The translations under genes and the position numbers were made by a program. From Bacteroidales bacterium (GTDB taxonomy: Bacteria; Bacteroidota; Bacteroidia; Bacteroidales; UBA7960), in assembly GCA_007123065.1 (NCBI GenBank), contig SKSI01000059.1, forward strand, positions 1-14,828: 14,828 nucleotides of DNA, in the 5' to 3' direction. Below the pieces are notes generated by a model that ran no database searches, was not told the DNA's origin, and was given only the letters and a program-made list of their open reading frames with translations. This document shows positions 1-6,682 of the stretch, piece by piece. Each line of letters opens with the position of its first letter. Position 1 is the first letter of the stretch.

Positions 1-70
1 GTTTAGGTGTTTAGCTGTTTTTCATTGTGGGCAAACATACGAAAAATGTTTAGGAGTTTAGAAGTTTAGA
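1..70. repeat. Degenerate 8-bp GTTTAG arrays, two blocks
   Basis: Two blocks of 8-bp units built on GTTTAG lie here. Positions 1-16 read GTTTAGGT GTTTAGCT, and positions 47-70 read TGTTTAGG AGTTTAGA AGTTTAGA. The units agree at most positions but are not identical. The array lies downstream of the 3' end of purC and is cut by the window edge, so its full length is unknown. No ORF, RNA gene or known element explains it. A similar array in the opposite orientation lies at 9743-9780. Confidence 0.7.
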
Positions 71-89
71 GACAATTCGTGAATTGTCT
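70..89. repeat. Short palindrome, 9-bp arms
   Basis: AGACAATTC and GAATTGTCT are perfect inverted arms separated by GT. The palindrome directly abuts the 8-bp array at 47-70. It could form a hairpin in RNA from either strand. On the + strand it is followed by TTTACTATTT, a weak T-rich tail, so a terminator role is possible but not supported well enough to call. Confidence 0.6.
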
Positions 90-112
90 TTACTATTTCA
101 TTGCTTTTACGA

Positions 113-144
113 TTTGTAGACACCGGGCTTGACCTGTGTACAAA
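113..144. repeat. Hairpin element with GCTTGA loop, copy 1
   Basis: TTTGTA (113-118) pairs with TACAAA (139-144), CAC (121-123) with GTG (136-138), and GG (125-126) with CC (133-134), enclosing the loop GCTTGA (127-132). There is a 2-nt bulge and one mismatch. It ends 9 bp from the purC stop codon, so it lies in the 3' untranslated region of purC and could influence termination or mRNA stability. It shares the 13-mer GGGCTTGACCTGT with a second hairpin at 14773-14794. Confidence 0.6.
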
Positions 145-152
145 AATACATT

Positions 153-1100
153 CTAAGATTTTTCCAAAAACGTTAGGCAGTTCTGTTCTATGCGTCCGAG
201 GACATCTTCTGCAGGGGTTTTGATGAATTTTTCCCCGGTGATCTTTTCAAACAGTTCGATGTAGCGGTCAGAAACCTGCTTTACGAATTCGTCCGGCATG
301 TTGGGAACTTCTTGCCCTTCCTGTCCGCTGTAACCTTTCTCCATCAACCATTCCCTTACAAACTCCTTCGACAATTGTTTCTGGGGCTCCCCTTTTTGCT
401 GTCGTTCTTCGTAACCGTCTTGATAGAAATATCGACTTGAATCGGGCGTGTGGATTTCGTCGATCAGGTAGATTTTGTCGTCAGCTTTCCCAAACTCATA
501 TTTTGTGTCCACCAGGATCAGGCCCATTTCTGAAGCCATTTCTGTGCCTCTTTCAAAAAGCCTAAGGGTATAATCCTCCAAAAGTTCATAATCTTTTTGT
601 GTGACCAGTCCCTGTTTCAGTATCTCCTCTTTTGAGATATCCTCGTCATGCCCGACAGTTGCCTTCGTTGTAGGGGTGATGATCGGTTCCGGGAACTTGT
701 CGTTCTCTTTCATTCCTTCCGGCAAAGGTACACCACATAGGCTTCTCTTGCCTTTTTTGTATTCGCGCCATGCATGACCTGTAAGGTAGCCCCTGATCAC
801 CATTTCTACTTTAAAGGGTTCACAGAAAACACCTGCAGTGACCATTGGGTCGGGCGTGCCTGTTTTCCAGTTTGGCACAATGTCGGCGGTGGCATCCAGA
901 AACTTTGCGGCTATCTGGTTCAGCACCTGTCCTTTGTATGGAATGCCTTTGGGCAACACCACGTCGAAAGCGGAAATACGATCGGTTACCACCATCAGCA
1001 TGGTTTTGTTATCGATGGTGTATACATCGCGCACTTTTCCCTGGTAGAAACTTGTTTGTCCGGGAAGCTTAAATTGGGTTTTTGTTACAGATTGCATCAT
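153..1100 (-). CDS. purC: Phosphoribosylaminoimidazole-succinocarboxamide synthase (SAICAR synthase)
   Basis: PurC joins L-aspartate to CAIR using ATP to give SAICAR, a cytosolic step of de novo purine synthesis. The 315-residue product shows the family motifs in order: the nucleotide-binding YQGKVRDVY at 19-27, TDRISAFD at 39-46, the RGYLTGHAWREY block at 103-114, VDTKYEFG at 197-204, and DEIHTPDSSR at 214-223. At about 315 residues it belongs to the longer form (yeast Ade1-like size), not the roughly 237-residue enterobacterial form; the extra length is mostly C-terminal. Two ATG codons stand in tandem at the start (1100 and 1097) and either could be used. There is no Shine-Dalgarno site: the leader reads AATCACCTCC just before ATG, which is the rRNA-tail sequence and not its complement. 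The next gene upstream on the same strand is phoH, separated by 151 bp of repeat-rich DNA, so cotranscription is uncertain. Confidence 0.97.
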   Translation of the reverse strand: MMQSVTKTQFKLPGQTSFYQGKVRDVYTIDNKTMLMVVTDRISAFDVVLPKGIPYKGQVLNQIAAKFLDATADIVPNWKTGTPDPMVTAGVFCEPFKVEMVIRGYLTGHAWREYKKGKRSLCGVPLPEGMKENDKFPEPIITPTTKATVGHDEDISKEEILKQGLVTQKDYELLEDYTLRLFERGTEMASEMGLILVDTKYEFGKADDKIYLIDEIHTPDSSRYFYQDGYEERQQKGEPQKQLSKEFVREWLMEKGYSGQEGQEVPNMPDEFVKQVSDRYIELFEKITGEKFIKTPAEDVLGRIEQNCLTFLEKS

Positions 1101-1133
1101 GGAGGTGATTTGTTTATTGTTTTTTGTTGGTTG

Positions 1134-1153
1134 GGGCGAATTGCAATTCGCCC
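1134..1153. repeat. Perfect 20-bp palindrome
   Basis: GGGCGAATTGCAATTCGCCC is a perfect inverted repeat with no spacer. It lies in the gap between phoH and purC, 34 bp upstream of the purC start codon on the minus strand, so it would be in the purC leader or promoter. A dyad like this could be a protein-binding operator, a transcript hairpin, or a small repeated element. The sequence alone cannot decide. Confidence 0.75.
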
Positions 1154-1177
1154 GTACAGATTATTGCTTTTTTTAGT

Positions 1178-1233
1178 GTTAAGCGTTTAGCGTTTACTGT
1201 TCACCGTTCACTGTTTACTGTTCACTGTTCAAG
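1178..1233. repeat. Eight-unit 7-bp tandem array (GTTYACY)
   Basis: Eight consecutive 7-bp units can be read without gaps: GTTAAGC, GTTTAGC, GTTTACT, GTTCACC, GTTCACT, GTTTACT, GTTCACT, GTTCAAG. The central five follow GTTYACY closely and the outer units are more diverged. The array fills the gap between the 3' end of phoH and the start of purC. No ORF of convincing coding character covers it. Confidence 0.85.
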
Positions 1234-1251
1234 TCTTTCTTCGAGCTTTTT

Positions 1252-2223
1252 TCACTTTTCATTTTTCTCTTCTCTTTTTGGTACGGCATACGCTTCAATG
1301 ATTCTTGTAACGAGGTCGTGGCGTACAACATCCCTTTCGTTGAGAAAAATAAAATCTATTCCTTTAATATGATTCAGTAATTTAATGGCTCTGAAAAGCC
1401 CTGGTGTCTGTTGTTTTGGGAGGTCAACCTGTGTAATGTCCCCGGTGATGATGAATTTTGCTGATTTGCCCATCCTGGTCAGAAACATTTTCAGCTGACT
1501 TTCTGTTGCATTTTGTGCCTCATCCAGAATGGCAAAAGCGTTATCCAGCGTTCTCCCTCTCATAAATGCCAGGGGTGCGATTTCGATGGTACCGTCTTCC
1601 AGATAAGTGGCGAGTTTGGCCGGTGGGATCATATCGCGCAACGCATCGTAGAGCGGACGGAGGTAGGGATCCAGTTTGTCTTTCAGGTCGCCGGGTAAGA
1701 AACCAAGATTTTCTCCGGCTTCCACGGCAGGGCGTGCCAGGATGATGCGCCTTACCTCCTTGTTTTTCAGTGCTCTTACTGCCAAGGCAACAGCGGTGTA
1801 AGTTTTTCCGGTACCTGCCGGACCAATGGCGAAAAGCATATCGTGTTTCTTGAAACTGTTAACCATCCTTTGCTGGTTGGGGGATCTTGCCTTGATTGCC
1901 ATGCCGTTGCGGCCATAAAGAAGCAGATCGCCACCCTTTTCTTCTGTTGCAACAGAGGTAGCATGTCCGTTTTCTCGCGCCATAATTTCGAGAATGTTCT
2001 CTTCAGTTAGTTTTCCATAGCGGTCAAAATGTGCCAGCATCAGTTCAAATTTCCCTTCAAAGAAGGTGGTTTCAGCCTTGTCGCCTATAACGATCAACTC
2101 CTCGCCACGCGACACGATCTTCAGCTTGGGGAACATGCTTTGGAGCAGTTTTAGTTTTTCTTCCTTCAGGCCAAAAATATCGGGGGGATGGATCCCTTCA
2201 ATTTTGATTGTTTTTTCACCCAT
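1252..2223 (-). CDS. phoH: PhoH family ATPase
   Basis: This is a PhoH/YbeZ-type P-loop protein, a cytosolic ATPase family linked to RNA metabolism (in other bacteria often next to the RNase YbeY). Its precise role is not settled. From the chosen start the protein has 323 residues, normal for the family. Walker A is GPAGTGKT at 134-141, a conserved RGRTLDNA stretch lies at 222-229, Walker B is ILDEAQN at 232-238, and TGDITQVDLP follows. The N-terminal third (residues 1-115) is the usual PhoH N-terminal region. The frame stays open to a TTG at 2247. I chose the ATG at 2223 (MGEKTIKIEG) because it begins at the conserved N-terminus and uses a standard codon. It is divergent from the DUF62 gene across about 100 bp. 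No ybeY is in the window. Confidence 0.95.
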   Translation of the reverse strand: MGEKTIKIEGIHPPDIFGLKEEKLKLLQSMFPKLKIVSRGEELIVIGDKAETTFFEGKFELMLAHFDRYGKLTEENILEIMARENGHATSVATEEKGGDLLLYGRNGMAIKARSPNQQRMVNSFKKHDMLFAIGPAGTGKTYTAVALAVRALKNKEVRRIILARPAVEAGENLGFLPGDLKDKLDPYLRPLYDALRDMIPPAKLATYLEDGTIEIAPLAFMRGRTLDNAFAILDEAQNATESQLKMFLTRMGKSAKFIITGDITQVDLPKQQTPGLFRAIKLLNHIKGIDFIFLNERDVVRHDLVTRIIEAYAVPKREEKNEK

Positions 2224-2255
2224 TATTTCATTACTTTTGAAGTGCAAAATAACAA

Positions 2256-2263
2256 TATTTTTG
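2256..2263 (+). promoter_or_regulatory. Candidate Bacteroidota -7 box for the DUF62-gldFG operon
   Basis: TATTTTTG matches the Bacteroidota -7 consensus TAnnTTTG. A TTTG at 2236-2239 stands 16 bp upstream, slightly closer than the usual -33 to -7 spacing. The box lies 61 bp before the ATG at 2325 inside the divergent spacer. The spacer is AT-rich, so a chance match is possible. I found no equally good box for phoH on the other strand. Confidence 0.4.
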
Positions 2264-2324
2264 TCAGATATTTTGTTGATTTGCCCTCTTTCATCACAAT
2301 AAATTGAAAACAGGCAACAGACAC

Positions 2325-3110
2325 ATGGCCATTATCACCCTCACAACCGACTGGGGCAGCGGAAATCATTATGCAGGTGCGGTAAAAGGTGCTTTACTGC
2401 GGCAAATACCCGGTGTTCAGATAATAGACATAACACATGATATCCCTTGCTTCGATATGATGCAGGCAAGCTTTGTGTTACGCAATGCCTTTAATGATTT
2501 TCCGGAAGGAAGCATCCATCTTCTGGGAGTCAATACAGAGGCTGGTATCGACACCCCTCATATTCTGGTTCACCACGACGGCCACTATTTTATTGGTGCA
2601 GATAATGGAATATTTTCACTGATGTTTGATGCCAGGCCCCAGGAAGCCGTTGAGCTGGATATGATGCAGGACTCCGATTACTTTACATTTTCAACCAGGG
2701 ATGTCTTTGTAAAGGCAGCTGCAATGATTGTATCCGGAAAATCATTAAAAGAGATGGGGCACCCCATTCAGGAGCTGAATGAACGTATTGCCTTTAAACC
2801 GGTTGTTTATCCTGAAAAGATTATTGGTAAGGTGATTTTTATTGATGGTTATGAAAATGTTTTTGTTAATATCGACAAAAACTTGTTCAAGGAGGTTGGC
2901 AAAGGACGAAAGTTTGTGATTGGATTCAGGTTGCCCGGTGAAGCCATACGGCAACTTCACGAGTCCTACCTGGATGTGGTTCCGGGGGAGCGTCTTGCCC
3001 TTTTTGGAACGTCGGGGTTTCTTGAGATCGCTATCAATCAGGGTAAAGCGGCCTCTCTCCTTGGCTTGCAAATGAATGATACAGTTAGCATTGAATTTGA
3101 TACAGAATAG
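2325..3110 (+). CDS. DUF62 / SAM hydroxide adenosyltransferase family protein, triad-divergent
   Basis: This belongs to the fluorinase/chlorinase-like DUF62 family, whose typical members hydrolyse S-adenosylmethionine to adenosine and methionine. The 261-residue protein has the N-terminal LTTDWG motif (Asp9), THD at 37-39, ADNG at 92-95, and the C-terminal domain (about 165-261) with a GYENVFVN segment like the family's DFGN. Aligned by eye with the archaeal enzyme PH0463 as I remember it, the catalytic Asp68, Arg75 and His127 fall on Asn70, Thr77 and Ser123 here. The water-activating triad therefore appears absent, although the nucleoside-binding motifs remain. The protein may bind SAM without the usual chemistry, or use another mechanism. 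An in-frame TTG lies at 2304, but the ATG at 2325 (MAIITLTTD) matches the family N-terminus. It is the first gene of the rightward cluster, 10 bp before gldFG. Confidence 0.88.
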   Translation: MAIITLTTDWGSGNHYAGAVKGALLRQIPGVQIIDITHDIPCFDMMQASFVLRNAFNDFPEGSIHLLGVNTEAGIDTPHILVHHDGHYFIGADNGIFSLMFDARPQEAVELDMMQDSDYFTFSTRDVFVKAAAMIVSGKSLKEMGHPIQELNERIAFKPVVYPEKIIGKVIFIDGYENVFVNIDKNLFKEVGKGRKFVIGFRLPGEAIRQLHESYLDVVPGERLALFGTSGFLEIAINQGKAASLLGLQMNDTVSIEFDTE

Positions 3111-3120
3111 CTAGACAATT

Positions 3121-5520
3121 ATGTGGGCGCTTGTCAAAAGAGAAATCAACAGCTTTTTTAATGGATTGATCGCTTACGTGGTCATTGCTGTTTTTCTTGG
3201 AATCAATAGTTTGTTTCTTTGGGTTTTTCCTTCTGAATTTAATATTCCTGACAGTGGATATGCTGATCTGAATGGTTTTTTCGTTCTGGCTCCTTTTGTT
3301 TTTCTGTTTCTGGTTCCCGCCGTAACCATGCGTTTTTTTTCTGATGAATTTCGCAGTGGTACTTATGAGATGTTGGTTACCAAGCCCCTGACATCCACGC
3401 AGATCGTTCTTGCAAAATACATTGCCGGTGTTGTTCTGGTTGCCGTCGCACTGCTGCCCACCTTGCTGTTCTTTTTCAGTGTACAGTTTGTGTCGGCGCC
3501 GCCCGGAGTGGATACGGGTGGTGTCATGGGTTCCTATGCCGGACTCTTTCTCCTCGGAATGGTGTTTGTAGCCATCGGCCTTTTTTCATCCTCTATTACC
3601 AATAATCAGATCGTTGCTTTCATCACCGCAATGTTTCTTTCAGGATTCCTTTACATTGGTTTTGAAATGATCCATAGGTTCGAGATGTTTGAACATGTGG
3701 ATCTTTTTATACGTGATCTGGGTTTGCAGGCCCACTATGCATCTATGGGACGAGGTGTGATCGATAGCCGTGATCTGGTTTATTTTATTGGATTGATCGT
3801 GCTGTTTCTTATTGCAACAAAACAAATTCTTGCCCGGAAGACATCATCTGCAAAACTATTCATTCCGGTGTTGAGCGTCTTACTGATCGTTTTGGCAGTT
3901 CAGGTTTTTAGTGCACAGTGGTTTGTGCGCCTGGACCTGACGGCCGATAAACGCTATTCACTCACCCCGGCCACGAAAAAGATATTACAAAACCTCGATG
4001 ATGTGGTTTACTTTCGGGTATATCTTGATGGCGATCTTCCTTCCGAGTTTCGCCGCCTTCGTAATGATACGCGGGAGATGCTTGACGAATTCAGTGCATG
4101 GTCGGGGCAAATTCAATACGAGTTTATCAGTCCTTCGCGCGCTGCAGGCGATGACCCACAGGAATTGCGGCAATATTACAGGATGCTTGCCGAAAGGGGC
4201 CTCGAGCCCGCACAAGTGCAGACCCGTGCGGGTGATGCAAGTTCACAGCGCGTGATTTTTCCTGGTGCGCTGGTGTCTTACAGAGGGAAGGAAGTGCCAC
4301 TTTATCTGTTGCAGGACAATCCGGGCTTGTCGGTGAGAGAGGCTTTGCATCAGGCTTCCCTTGCCATCGAATACAAACTGGCATCCACAATTTTAAAAAT
4401 CACAAAAGAAGAAAAAGAAAAAATCGGTTTTCTGGAAGGCCATGGTGAGCTTGAAGCCAGGTATGTTGCATCCATTCAACGGGCTCTCGAAGATTTTTAT
4501 GAGGTCGACAGGATAAAGGTTCGTGAAGGTTTTGAAGCACTCAGACAATATAGCACGATTATCTCTGCAAAGCCTGAAGAGCCTTTTTCCGAGGAAGAAA
4601 AATTTATTTTGGATCAATTCCTGATGCAGGGAGGGTCGATGTTGTGGTTGGTTGATCCTGTTTTTGCTGATATGGACAGTCTGATGATTGCTGATGAAAC
4701 CCTGGGCATAGCCCGGGATATCAATTTGGATGATTTCTTCTTTCGTTATGGGGTCCGTCTCAATCCCGTTTTATTGAAAGACTTGAATGCAGCGCCTATT
4801 CCTGTTACAACAGGCTATGTGGGGGGGAGGCCTCAGATCAATCTGATTCCCTGGCCATACTTTCCTGTGCTCAACCCCATTTCAAAGCACGAAATTGTAA
4901 ATAACCTTAACTTTATCCGAACAGAATTTATCAGCAGCATCGATACCGTGGAAGCTGCCGGAGTGGAAAAAACCATTTTGCTTGAGTCCTCACCCTACAC
5001 CAGGGTGATGCCTGTTCCGGTTCGTATCAGTCTGGACATCCTGGAGCGTGCCATTGATGAAAATTTGCACACCGGACCATCAAGACCTGTAGCCGTTTTG
5101 CTGGAAGGAAGCTTTCGTTCTCTTTACAGCAACAGAGTTCCGCCATCGGTGGATATGCCGGAAGGTTTTATTCGTCGCAATGAAAGCCTGTCTGCAGCAA
5201 TGATCGTCGTCGCAGACGGTGATCTCATACGCAATCAGTTTGGCTCAGATGGCAGGCCATTGCCACTCGGTCACGATAGATTTACCGGCCAGACGTTTGC
5301 AAATGAGGATTTTATTTTGAATGCAGTCAATTATCTGACAGATGATACGGGCATCATCAGCGCGCGAACCCGCGAAGTGCGCCTCCGCCTTCTTGATCGT
5401 CAACAGGTCAATATCCACAAATTGAGTCTGCAGCTGTTCAATACTTTAACACCTATTCTTGTCGTTCTTTTGATTGGAGTCATCCGGATGTTTATGAGAA
5501 AAAGGAGGTATTCAAAATAA
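3121..5520 (+). CDS. gldFG: Fused GldF-GldG ABC transporter (permease plus soluble component)
   Basis: This single 799-residue ORF combines two proteins that are separate in Flavobacterium gliding systems. Residues 1-240 form an ABC-2-type permease like GldF, with about six membrane segments near 15-36, 53-70, 98-120, 138-158, 163-181 and 218-236. The DEFRSGTYEMLVTKPLT coupling motif is at 75-91. From about 241 the GldG part begins with its own membrane segment (245-265), followed by the typical RLDLTADKRYSLTPATKKIL at 270-289, a large soluble domain, and a C-terminal membrane helix near 771-790 followed by a basic tail. The junction is in frame with no stop. A complete transporter needs an ATPase (GldA-like), and none is encoded in the window. 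The gene sits 10 bp after the DUF62 gene and 8 bp before the DUF4340-like gene, so they are probably cotranscribed. In non-gliding Bacteroidota such transporters may have other roles, so gliding cannot be inferred. Confidence 0.9.
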   Translation: MWALVKREINSFFNGLIAYVVIAVFLGINSLFLWVFPSEFNIPDSGYADLNGFFVLAPFVFLFLVPAVTMRFFSDEFRSGTYEMLVTKPLTSTQIVLAKYIAGVVLVAVALLPTLLFFFSVQFVSAPPGVDTGGVMGSYAGLFLLGMVFVAIGLFSSSITNNQIVAFITAMFLSGFLYIGFEMIHRFEMFEHVDLFIRDLGLQAHYASMGRGVIDSRDLVYFIGLIVLFLIATKQILARKTSSAKLFIPVLSVLLIVLAVQVFSAQWFVRLDLTADKRYSLTPATKKILQNLDDVVYFRVYLDGDLPSEFRRLRNDTREMLDEFSAWSGQIQYEFISPSRAAGDDPQELRQYYRMLAERGLEPAQVQTRAGDASSQRVIFPGALVSYRGKEVPLYLLQDNPGLSVREALHQASLAIEYKLASTILKITKEEKEKIGFLEGHGELEARYVASIQRALEDFYEVDRIKVREGFEALRQYSTIISAKPEEPFSEEEKFILDQFLMQGGSMLWLVDPVFADMDSLMIADETLGIARDINLDDFFFRYGVRLNPVLLKDLNAAPIPVTTGYVGGRPQINLIPWPYFPVLNPISKHEIVNNLNFIRTEFISSIDTVEAAGVEKTILLESSPYTRVMPVPVRISLDILERAIDENLHTGPSRPVAVLLEGSFRSLYSNRVPPSVDMPEGFIRRNESLSAAMIVVADGDLIRNQFGSDGRPLPLGHDRFTGQTFANEDFILNAVNYLTDDTGIISARTREVRLRLLDRQQVNIHKLSLQLFNTLTPILVVLLIGVIRMFMRKRRYSK

Positions 5521-5528
5521 GAACCCAG

Positions 5529-6590
5529 ATGCAAAAACATAAAAACCTTTTATTATTTCTGGCTGCCATTCTACTGCTGTCGGCAGCATTATATTTCTAC
5601 CGGTATGAAGAAACGCTGCCTGTGTCCGGGCCAGGTGCCTTCCCTCTATCAGCTGATGTTGATGTGTCGATGATGATCCTGACCGACCCGGCAGGCAATC
5701 AAATAAAAATTGAAAAGCAGAATTCAGGTGTATGGCTTTTAAACGACTCCCTTGATGCGGACGAATACCTCATTCGTGAAGCACTTTTCACCCTGCGTCG
5801 CATGGAGTTGAGAGGTCCGGTTCCGTTTGATGATCGAGACAAAGCCAGGGAGGTTCTTCAGGAAAATGGCGTGCTCCTTGATGTTTACACAAGCAGTCCA
5901 CTGATCACATTACCCGGGAGGGTTGAGCTTTTCAGCAGAAACAGGAAGTTCCGGTCGGTGCTCCTGGGCTCTGATTTGCCGAAAACAGGAGATCATCTGG
6001 TTATGCATCAGGCTGACCCCGTTCCATATTTTGTAAAGCTTCCGGACGATATCATCAGTTTGAATCAAATCTTTCCCTCAAATCCCCATTCGTGGCGGTC
6101 ACGTGTCTTAATACATTATGAGCCGGGTGAGATCCGGAAGGTTGTCGTACGGCACAAAGAAAATCCCACTGAATCGTTTCATCTGATAGTTGATACGACA
6201 ACTTTTAATTTAGCTGACAGCAAAGGATTACCGGTTGATACTTCACAAATCAGCATCCAGCATATTGGGCGGTTTTTGAACGGATTCAGGTACTTGTTTT
6301 TTGAAAGGGCAGTACCGGTAGAAGCGGGAAGTGTTCCTGATGATTTACGATCTGAAAAGCCATTTATTGAAATAGAGATAGAAGATATTTATGGTGAAGG
6401 CACCAGCCTTCTTTTTTTCAGACGTCGGATCCCTGAAGATGGTACACTGGTATCAGATAATAAGCCTTATGATCCCAACAGGTTTTATATCCAAAAACAG
6501 GATGATCTGTATCTGCTGTCGCTCTATTATATTTTTCAGCCGGTGATGCGTCCGTTATCTTATTTTTTTCTGAAACCCGAAAACAATTAA
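5529..6590 (+). CDS. DUF4340-like membrane-anchored protein
   Basis: This 353-residue protein begins with a short basic stretch and one hydrophobic helix (about 7-24, KNLLLFLAAILLLSAALYFY), then a long soluble region rich in beta-type sequence, with no lipobox cysteine. The layout and the early segment on what a DPAG-containing strand and lysine-rich turn look like (residues 45-75) resemble DUF4340 proteins. These often accompany GldG-type transporters and are thought to act at the envelope, but this match is by eye. The start ATG is 8 bp after the gldFG stop. An AAAGGAGG at 5501-5508, inside gldFG, is too far upstream (20 bp) to be a normal ribosome-binding site. The tight spacing suggests that it is an accessory subunit of the GldFG transporter. 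It contains no recognisable catalytic motif. Confidence 0.72.
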   Translation: MQKHKNLLLFLAAILLLSAALYFYRYEETLPVSGPGAFPLSADVDVSMMILTDPAGNQIKIEKQNSGVWLLNDSLDADEYLIREALFTLRRMELRGPVPFDDRDKAREVLQENGVLLDVYTSSPLITLPGRVELFSRNRKFRSVLLGSDLPKTGDHLVMHQADPVPYFVKLPDDIISLNQIFPSNPHSWRSRVLIHYEPGEIRKVVVRHKENPTESFHLIVDTTTFNLADSKGLPVDTSQISIQHIGRFLNGFRYLFFERAVPVEAGSVPDDLRSEKPFIEIEIEDIYGEGTSLLFFRRRIPEDGTLVSDNKPYDPNRFYIQKQDDLYLLSLYYIFQPVMRPLSYFFLKPENN

Positions 6591-6648
6591 CTTGTAGCCG
6601 GAAAAACAAATTATTCGTTTATTTTAGCATTTGTTTTTTATAAAAAAC

Positions 6649-6656
6649 TATCTTTG
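6649..6656 (+). promoter_or_regulatory. Candidate -7 box for dnaN
   Basis: TATCTTTG matches TAnnTTTG exactly and stands 26 bp before the dnaN start. A TTTG at 6630-6633 is only 15 bp upstream, so the -33 element is doubtful. The 92-bp gap and this box suggest that dnaN can be transcribed independently of the operon before it. AGGTGA at 6674-6679, 3 bp before the ATG, is a weak ribosome-binding candidate. Confidence 0.5.
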
Positions 6657-6682
6657 CTATTCATTTCTAAATCAGGTGAAGT

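Noticed and set aside
1..152. CRISPR-like appearance of the repeated units in this and other gaps.
   Set aside because: Units are 7-8 bp, contiguous and without spacers, and no cas gene is present.
1101..1110. GGAGGTGATT on the + strand looks like a perfect Shine-Dalgarno site.
   Set aside because: No + strand gene follows it. On the minus strand, where purC starts, it reads AATCACCTCC, the rRNA tail itself and not its complement.
2224..2247. TTG start at 2247 for phoH, and TTG at 2304 for the DUF62 gene.
   Set aside because: In both cases a nearby in-frame ATG (2223 and 2325) gives the conserved N-terminus of the family.
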